Part shown: one piece after another, positions 32,396 through 32,699 of the stretch
Numbering within the stretch: position 1 is the stretch's first letter
Layout: every line of letters starts with the position of its first letter
Source of the DNA: Polyangiaceae bacterium
Lineage (GTDB): Bacteria > Myxococcota_A > Polyangia > Polyangiales > Polyangiaceae
Reading direction: 5' to 3'
NCBI GenBank assembly: GCA_016933275.1
Contig: JAFGBI010000186.1
Coordinates: 1-32,699 of the forward strand
Length of the DNA stretch: 32,699 nucleotides
Notes under the pieces: model-generated
Seen by the model: only the letters and a program-made list of their open reading frames with translations
The model's database searches: none
What the model was told of the DNA's origin: nothing
Made by a program: the position numbers and the translations under genes

Positions 32396-32406
32396 TCAGG
32401 TTTGGC
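32244..32406 (-). repeat. R1 structured dispersed repeat, copy D
   Basis: The reverse complement follows the R1 consensus from GACGCGGCGAAGCAGAACC to GATCACACCGCCAAGGGACC. GGCCATCAG/CTGATGGCC pairs perfectly over 9 bp although flanking bases have diverged. The GAACATT hairpin is degraded. The element begins at the stop codon of the partial minus-strand gene and overlaps its last codons. Confidence 0.75.
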
Positions 32407-32699
32407 TCGGGTCGACGCCGTTCTTCTCGATGCGCGAGACATCCTCCCCCCGTACCGTCAGGGGACGTTCCTGCGTCGATTCCGCCGTGTCGGTTCCACG
32501 ACTCGCGGTGGTGTCGAGGGAAGCTTGGCCCGCACCGCCCGCTGTTGGCGAACCCTGCTCGCGTTTCCCCGTCGCTTCGCTCTCCGAGTCCGTCGCATCG
32601 GCGGGAGGTCGGGCCTGGTCGCTCGGCTGCGCCTGGTCGCTCGGCTGCGCCTGGTCGCTCGGCTGCGCCTGGTCGCTCGGCTGCGCCTGGTCGCTCGGC
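32396..32699 (-). CDS. 3' end of a gene with PSDQAQ repeats (partial)
   Basis: The minus frame is open from the window edge to a TGA at 32396. It lacks a start and continues beyond the window. The visible 100 residues begin with five copies of PSDQAQ, the last ending in Arg, followed by a disordered acidic and polar stretch (PPADATDSESEATGKREQGS). The end is RPLTVRGEDVSRIEKNGVDP followed by SQT. Of the three minus frames this one gives the most plausible amino acids and runs to a stop adjacent to the repeat. Function unknown; it is probably the flexible tail of a larger protein. Confidence 0.55.
   Translation of the reverse strand, partial: PSDQAQPSDQAQPSDQAQPSDQAQPSDQARPPADATDSESEATGKREQGSPTAGGAGQASLDTTASRGTDTAESTQERPLTVRGEDVSRIEKNGVDPSQT
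32613..32699 (+). repeat. 18-bp tandem repeat at window edge
   Basis: The unit GCCTGGTCGCTCGGCTGC occurs 4.8 times without any mismatch and continues past the window. On the minus strand it encodes the PSDQAQ repeats. Perfect identity indicates recent expansion. Confidence 0.9.

Overview
This is a GC-rich (roughly two-thirds G+C) bacterial chromosome segment. It most resembles a large-genome myxobacterium (Myxococcota, probably Polyangia). The evidence is the many lipoproteins with Thr-Gly-Gly-rich linkers, a one-component Ser/Thr kinase with a C-terminal membrane segment, a PlsB-type acyltransferase, wide intergenic gaps with decayed gene pieces, and strong GC3 bias in real genes. Lineage is inference from style, not from a marker gene.

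Layout. 1-7.7 kb: surface and secreted lipoproteins (VWA protein, an expansin-like protein, a histidine-phosphatase fused to a TGG-repeat stalk) and a small membrane protein, separated by gaps holding gene remnants and dispersed repeats. 7.7-11.2 kb: a LamG-GH43 lipoprotein and a NhaD/ArsB-like ion transporter, both on the minus strand. 11.4-15.8 kb: a minus-strand operon of three genes (plsB-like acyltransferase, MepA-type murein endopeptidase, beta-class DNA methyltransferase) joined by 4-nt stop/start overlaps. 16.0-18.1 kb: a plus-strand lipoprotein and a DJ-1/PfpI protein. 18.2-20.6 kb: a repeat-rich zone with a transposase-like remnant around one lipoprotein gene. 20.6-25.1 kb: a minus-strand export operon (periplasmic adaptor, ATPase, two FtsX-type permeases, and a 70-aa protein whose TTG start overlaps the last permease's stop). 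25.9-31.8 kb: plus-strand genes for a GPH-type sugar symporter, a SUMF1-domain lipoprotein, a Ser/Thr kinase, a Cys-rich TGG lipoprotein and a duplicated TM2 protein. The right edge holds the 3' end of a minus-strand gene with a six-residue tandem repeat.

The most unusual signal is not a gene. Several families of structured dispersed repeats occupy the intergenic regions: a ~165-bp family (R1, four copies plus a fragment), an inverted-repeat element (R2, two copies), a hairpin family with compensatory substitutions (R3), and a GGGACCCG hairpin family (R4). Three of four R1 copies lie downstream of a coding end in the same orientation, and one overlaps a stop codon. No CRISPR array, rRNA or convincing tRNA was seen.
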